Assembly (NCBI GenBank): GCA_944381935.1
Contig: CALWMN010000016.1
Span: 1-63,435, forward strand
Direction: 5' to 3'
DNA from: an uncultured Mediterraneibacter sp.
GTDB lineage: Bacteria; Bacillota; Clostridia; Lachnospirales; Lachnospiraceae
DNA: 63,435 nucleotides
The notes beneath the pieces are model-generated. The model did not search any database and was not told where the DNA came from. It worked only from the letters and a program-made list of their open reading frames with translations. Shown here in pieces: positions 60,456 to 63,435 of the stretch (positions are counted from its first letter, which is position 1; the number at the start of each line of letters is the position of its first letter). Made by a program: the position numbers and the translations under genes.

Positions 60456-61646
60456 GTGGAGAGACTGATTTATCTGGACAATGCAGCGACAACAAAGACA
60501 GCGCCGGAAGTAGTGGAGGCAATGCTGCCCTATTTTACAGAGCATTTTGGCAATCCGTCGAGCATATACGGATTTGCCGCAGCGAACAAGGAAGTGATCA
60601 CCAGACAGAGAGAGATCATAGCGGATAAGCTTGGCGCAGAGCCTAATGAGATCTACTTTACAGCCGGGGGGACAGAATCGGATAACTGGGCGATTATAGC
60701 GGCTGCGGAGGCGTATGAAGCCAAAGGCAGGCATATCATCACCAGCAAGATCGAGCATCATGCGGTTCTCCATACCTGTGAATATCTGGAGAAACGGGGG
60801 TATGAGGTGACCTATCTGGATGTCGGGGAGGATGGGCTTTTGGATCCCGCAGAGGTAGAGAAGGCGATCCGCCCTGACACGATTCTTGTCAGCATTATGT
60901 ACGCAAACAATGAGATCGGTACAATCCAGCCGATCAGGGAGATCGGGGAGATCACCCATGCCCACGGCGTCCTCTTCCACACAGACGCGGTGCAGGCGTT
61001 CGCACAGATTCCGATCAGCGTGGAGGAATGTCACATTGATATGCTCAGCGCGAGCGGGCACAAATTAAACGGACCAAAAGGGATCGGCTTCCTCTATATC
61101 AGGAAAGGCGTGAAGATCCGCTCCTTTATCCACGGCGGAGCACAGGAGAGAAAACGCCGGGCGGGGACAGAAAACGTCCCGGGCATTGTGGGACTGGGAA
61201 AAGCGGTGGAGATGGCAGCTTCCACGATGGAGGAGCGCACCCGGAAAGAGTCGGAGCTTCGGGACTATCTGATCAGCAGGATCGAGAAAGAGATCCCGTA
61301 CTGCAGGCTGAACGGGGACAGGGCGAAACGGCTTCCCAACAATGTGAATTTCAGCTTTCAGTTTATCGAGGGCGAATCGCTTCTGATCATGCTTGATATG
61401 AAAGGGATCTGCGCATCGAGCGGCTCTGCATGTACATCGGGTTCTCTGGACCCGTCGCATGTGCTGCTGGCGATCGGGTTGCCCCATGAGATTGCACACG
61501 GATCGCTCCGCATGACCCTGGGCGCGGATACGACAAGGGAAGACGTGGACTATACGGTGGACTGCCTAAAAGACATTGTGGCACAGCTTAGGAGCATGTC
61601 GCCGCTTTATGAGGATTTTGTGAAAAAACAGGAAGAAGAGAAATAG
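60456..61646 (+). CDS. iscS: Cysteine desulfurase IscS/NifS
   Basis: A 396-residue PLP enzyme that takes sulfur from cysteine for Fe-S clusters and tRNA thiolation. The N-terminus is YLDNAATTK. The PLP Lys is K203 in SASGHKLNGPKG, and the persulfide Cys is C326 in SSGSACTSGS. GTG 60456 follows GGAGGTATA. It precedes the scaffold gene iscU by 17 nt and mnmA, both of which receive its sulfur. Confidence 0.97.
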   Translation: MERLIYLDNAATTKTAPEVVEAMLPYFTEHFGNPSSIYGFAAANKEVITRQREIIADKLGAEPNEIYFTAGGTESDNWAIIAAAEAYEAKGRHIITSKIEHHAVLHTCEYLEKRGYEVTYLDVGEDGLLDPAEVEKAIRPDTILVSIMYANNEIGTIQPIREIGEITHAHGVLFHTDAVQAFAQIPISVEECHIDMLSASGHKLNGPKGIGFLYIRKGVKIRSFIHGGAQERKRRAGTENVPGIVGLGKAVEMAASTMEERTRKESELRDYLISRIEKEIPYCRLNGDRAKRLPNNVNFSFQFIEGESLLIMLDMKGICASSGSACTSGSLDPSHVLLAIGLPHEIAHGSLRMTLGADTTREDVDYTVDCLKDIVAQLRSMSPLYEDFVKKQEEEK

Positions 61647-61663
61647 GAAACGGAGGAGAGAAC

Positions 61664-62101
61664 ATGTATACAGAAAAAGTAATGGATCATTTTCAGCACC
61701 CGAGAAACGTAGGGGAAATCGAGGGCGCAAGCGGCGTGGGAACCGTAGGGAACGCGAAATGCGGAGATATCATGAGGATCTATCTGGACATTGATGAGAA
61801 CCAGATAATCCGGGATGTGAAGTTCAAGACCTTTGGATGCGGTGCGGCAGTTGCCACATCCAGCATGGCGACGGAGCTTGTCAAGGGCAAGAATATCCAG
61901 GAGGCGATGAAGGTGACGAACAAGGCAGTGATGGAGGCCCTGGACGGGCTTCCGCCGGTAAAAGTACACTGTTCCCTGCTCGCAGAGGAGGCGATCCACG
62001 CGGCGCTGTGGGATTATGCGCAGAAAAACGGGATTGAGATTGAGGGACTGGAAAAACCCAAGTCTGACATCCATGAGGATGAGGAAGAAGAGGACTACTG
62101 A
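61664..62101 (+). CDS. iscU: Fe-S cluster scaffold protein IscU/NifU
   Basis: A 145-residue scaffold on which Fe-S clusters are built. The three ligand cysteines are in NAKCGD, TFGCGAA and VHCSLLAEEA, in the usual order. The N-terminus MYTEKVMDHFQHPRNVGEI is typical of the clostridial NifU-N type. The C-terminus carries an acidic tail (DIHEDEEEEDY) beyond the family core. CGGAGGAG precedes ATG 61664. The stop TGA shares its last base with the mnmA start. Confidence 0.96.
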   Translation: MYTEKVMDHFQHPRNVGEIEGASGVGTVGNAKCGDIMRIYLDIDENQIIRDVKFKTFGCGAAVATSSMATELVKGKNIQEAMKVTNKAVMEALDGLPPVKVHCSLLAEEAIHAALWDYAQKNGIEIEGLEKPKSDIHEDEEEEDY

Positions 62102-63177
62102 TGAAAAAAGTTGTAGTAGGTATGTCAGGAGGCGTGGATTCCTCTGTTGCAGCATGGCTTTTAAAAAAGCAGGGATATGATGTGATCGGCGTTACCATGC
62201 AGATCTGGCAGGATGAGGACGCCTGTTCCATCGAGGAAAACGGAGGGTGCTGCGGCTTAAGCGCCGTGGAGGATGCAAGGCGTGTGGCAGCGTCTCTTGA
62301 GATCCCCTACTATGTTATGAATTTCAAGAAGGAATTTAAAAGATATGTCATCGACTATTTTACAGGGGAATATCTTGCCGGAAGGACCCCGAATCCCTGT
62401 ATCGCCTGCAACCGGTATGTGAAGTGGGAGGCGCTTCTTACGCGAAGCCTCTCGATCGGGGCAGATTATATTGCGACAGGGCATTATGCGAGGGTGGAGA
62501 GGCTGAAGAATGGAAGATATGCGCTGCGTCGCTCTGCGGCCATGGCGAAAGACCAGACGTATGCGCTTTACAATCTGACCCAGGAGCAGATGAAGCATAC
62601 ACTCATGCCGGTGGGGGCATACTCTAAGGAAGAAGTCAGAAAAATGGCGTCCGGGCTTCGCCTTAATGTGGCGGACAAGCCGGACAGCCAGGACATCTGC
62701 TTTGTGCCGGATGGGGACTACGCCGCGTTCATCGAAGAGACGCTGGGGAGACGCCTGCCGGAAGGCAATTTTGTGACCCGCGGCGGAAAAGTCCTTGGCA
62801 GGCATAGAGGAATCATTCACTACACTGTAGGGCAGAGGAAAGGACTGGGGCTGGCGTTGGGATACCCTGCGTTTGTCCTGGAGATCAGGCCAGAGACAAA
62901 TGAGGTGGTCATAGGCACATATGAGGAGTCGATGACCCGTACGCTGCGCGCCGGTCAGCTGAACTTCATGGCTGTAGAAGACCTTAAAGCCCCCCGCAGG
63001 GTGTTCGCCAAGATCCGGTACAACCACAAAGGCGCCTGGTGTACGGTGGAACAGACGGGGGAGGATGAGATCGTCTGCACGTTTGAGGAGGAGGTCCGCG
63101 CTGCTACGCCGGGGCAGGCGGTGGTACTCTATGACGGCGAATATGTCCTGGGAGGCGGGACGATCCTGCAGGACTGA
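62101..63177 (+). CDS. mnmA: tRNA-specific 2-thiouridylase MnmA
   Basis: A 358-residue enzyme that thiolates U34 of Lys, Glu and Gln tRNAs. The PP-loop SGGVDSSVAAWLL (9-21) binds ATP. The Cys in NPCIACNRYVKW (C100/C103) and C200 in DSQDICFVPDGD form the catalytic pair. HYTVGQRKGLG marks the central domain. It overlaps iscU by one base (TGATG), so supply of sulfur by IscS and use by MnmA are encoded together. Confidence 0.96.
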   Translation: MKKVVVGMSGGVDSSVAAWLLKKQGYDVIGVTMQIWQDEDACSIEENGGCCGLSAVEDARRVAASLEIPYYVMNFKKEFKRYVIDYFTGEYLAGRTPNPCIACNRYVKWEALLTRSLSIGADYIATGHYARVERLKNGRYALRRSAAMAKDQTYALYNLTQEQMKHTLMPVGAYSKEEVRKMASGLRLNVADKPDSQDICFVPDGDYAAFIEETLGRRLPEGNFVTRGGKVLGRHRGIIHYTVGQRKGLGLALGYPAFVLEIRPETNEVVIGTYEESMTRTLRAGQLNFMAVEDLKAPRRVFAKIRYNHKGAWCTVEQTGEDEIVCTFEEEVRAATPGQAVVLYDGEYVLGGGTILQD

Positions 63178-63218
63178 GGCCCCCGGCGGCATTATCTGTA
63201 TAAAAATACATTTTGTAC

Positions 63219-63247
63219 TTGAATTTTTGTTTTTGTTTTAGTACAAT
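63219..63247 (+). promoter_or_regulatory. Sigma-A promoter for gap
   Basis: TTGAAT (63219-63224), 17 nt, TACAAT (63242-63247). The predicted transcript starts near 63254, about 108 nt before the coding start. Confidence 0.7.
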
Positions 63248-63255
63248 TAGTCTAG

Positions 63256-63340
63256 TTGATGAATCTTTAACAAATCGGCGGTAATCCGGGAGTTGCCACA
63301 GATTCATCGAGATGACTGCAGGCAGTCAAATATTTTTTTT
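63256..63340 (+). promoter_or_regulatory. Structured gap leader with intrinsic terminator: candidate attenuator/riboswitch
   Basis: GATGAATCT (63258-63266) pairs with AGATTCATC (63300-63308), extendable by two pairs to 63256-63310, enclosing a 33-nt G/C-rich loop. A terminator-like hairpin, TGACTG/CAGTCA (63313-63328), and eight T's (63333-63340) follow, all before the gap ribosome binding site at 63348. TCAT (63304-63307) can instead pair with ATGA (63312-63315), which would break the terminator. I recognise no known riboswitch class. Confidence 0.6.
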
Positions 63341-63361
63341 AACTTTTAGGAGGAATTGATC

Positions 63362-63435
63362 ATGGCAGTAAAAGTAGCGATTAATGGATTTGGACGTATC
63401 GGACGTCTCGCTTTCAGACAGATGTTTGGAGCAGA
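63362..63435 (+). CDS. gap: Glyceraldehyde-3-phosphate dehydrogenase, N-terminal fragment
   Basis: The first 24 residues, MAVKVAINGFGRIGRLAFRQ and following, are the NAD-binding start of glycolytic GAPDH (GFGRIGR). GAPDH oxidises glyceraldehyde 3-phosphate to 1,3-bisphosphoglycerate. The gene runs off the window end. TTAGGAGG precedes ATG 63362. Confidence 0.95.
   Translation, partial: MAVKVAINGFGRIGRLAFRQMFGA

Noticed and set aside
1-63435. Mobile elements, CRISPR arrays, tRNA or rRNA genes
   Set aside because: No transposase, integrase or phage proteins, no spaced direct repeats, and no cloverleaf or rRNA-like sequence were found on reading both strands.

Overview
The window is a contiguous chromosomal segment of a spore-forming, anaerobic Firmicute. 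It is most likely a member of the Lachnospiraceae. Support for this: roughly half G+C, strong AGGAGG-type ribosome binding sites, frequent GTG/TTG starts, the spoIIGA-sigE-sigG sporulation cluster, an FprA-type flavodiiron protein, and several families typical of that group (DUF5716/DUF5717, DUF5662, DUF1292, cytidylate-kinase-like). I see no rRNA, tRNA, CRISPR array, insertion sequence or prophage. The content is mostly housekeeping, with a few accessory cassettes in between.

Layout. 1-3.5 kb: end of the division/cell-wall cluster (murD, ftsW, ftsQ/divIB, ftsZ). 3.5-7.9 kb: spoIIGA, sigE, a beta-CASP metallo-beta-lactamase protein and sigG, preceded by a Spo0A-type promoter. 7.9-14.8 kb: a HAD phosphatase, a small acidic protein, a reverse-strand membrane protein behind a consensus sigma-E promoter, then pth, mfd and a foldase lipoprotein. 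14.8-19.1 kb: mostly reverse-strand genes (cytidylate-kinase-like protein, FprA, and a PadR/DUF1700/DUF4097 module), with one forward ArsC/Spx-like gene. 19.4-24.7 kb: a three-gene cassette of unknown function (giant DUF5717 scaffold, Hsp70/actin-fold-like DUF5716 protein, TPR-like protein). This is the best candidate for an undescribed system.

24.8-31 kb: a polar amino-acid ABC transporter, then purC-purF-purB. 31-40 kb: a secreted BspA-like protein; a sirtuin homologue that lacks its catalytic residues, upstream of gltX and a UvrD-type helicase; DUF1292; a lone sugar-binding lipoprotein; a GH13 homologue that lacks its catalytic triad; and DUF5662. 40-51.8 kb: luxS, a histidine phosphatase, an ABC-F protein, then a close-packed series (patatin-like, ppk, galM, topB, a left-handed beta-helix protein, a hydroxyacid-type dehydrogenase, mgsA). 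51.9-53.4 kb: a sodium:solute symporter behind an unusual set of inverted repeats.

53.4-59.8 kb: a possible structured RNA, SOS-controlled recA with recX, rny, a Nudix hydrolase, a SpoIIM-like protein and a SpoVB-like flippase. 59.9-63.4 kb: iscR-iscS-iscU-mnmA (Fe-S assembly and tRNA thiolation) behind an Rrf2-type palindrome, then the start of gap, whose leader has the architecture of a transcription attenuator or riboswitch.

Main observations: (1) the DUF5717/DUF5716/TPR operon; (2) the gap leader; (3) sigma-E promoters tying a degenerate FMN-binding-like protein and the SpoIIM-like protein to sporulation; (4) two enzyme homologues without catalytic residues (sirtuin, GH13); (5) a spoIIG promoter with a long spacer and Spo0A boxes. 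All calls were made by reading the sequence. No database search or structure prediction was run.
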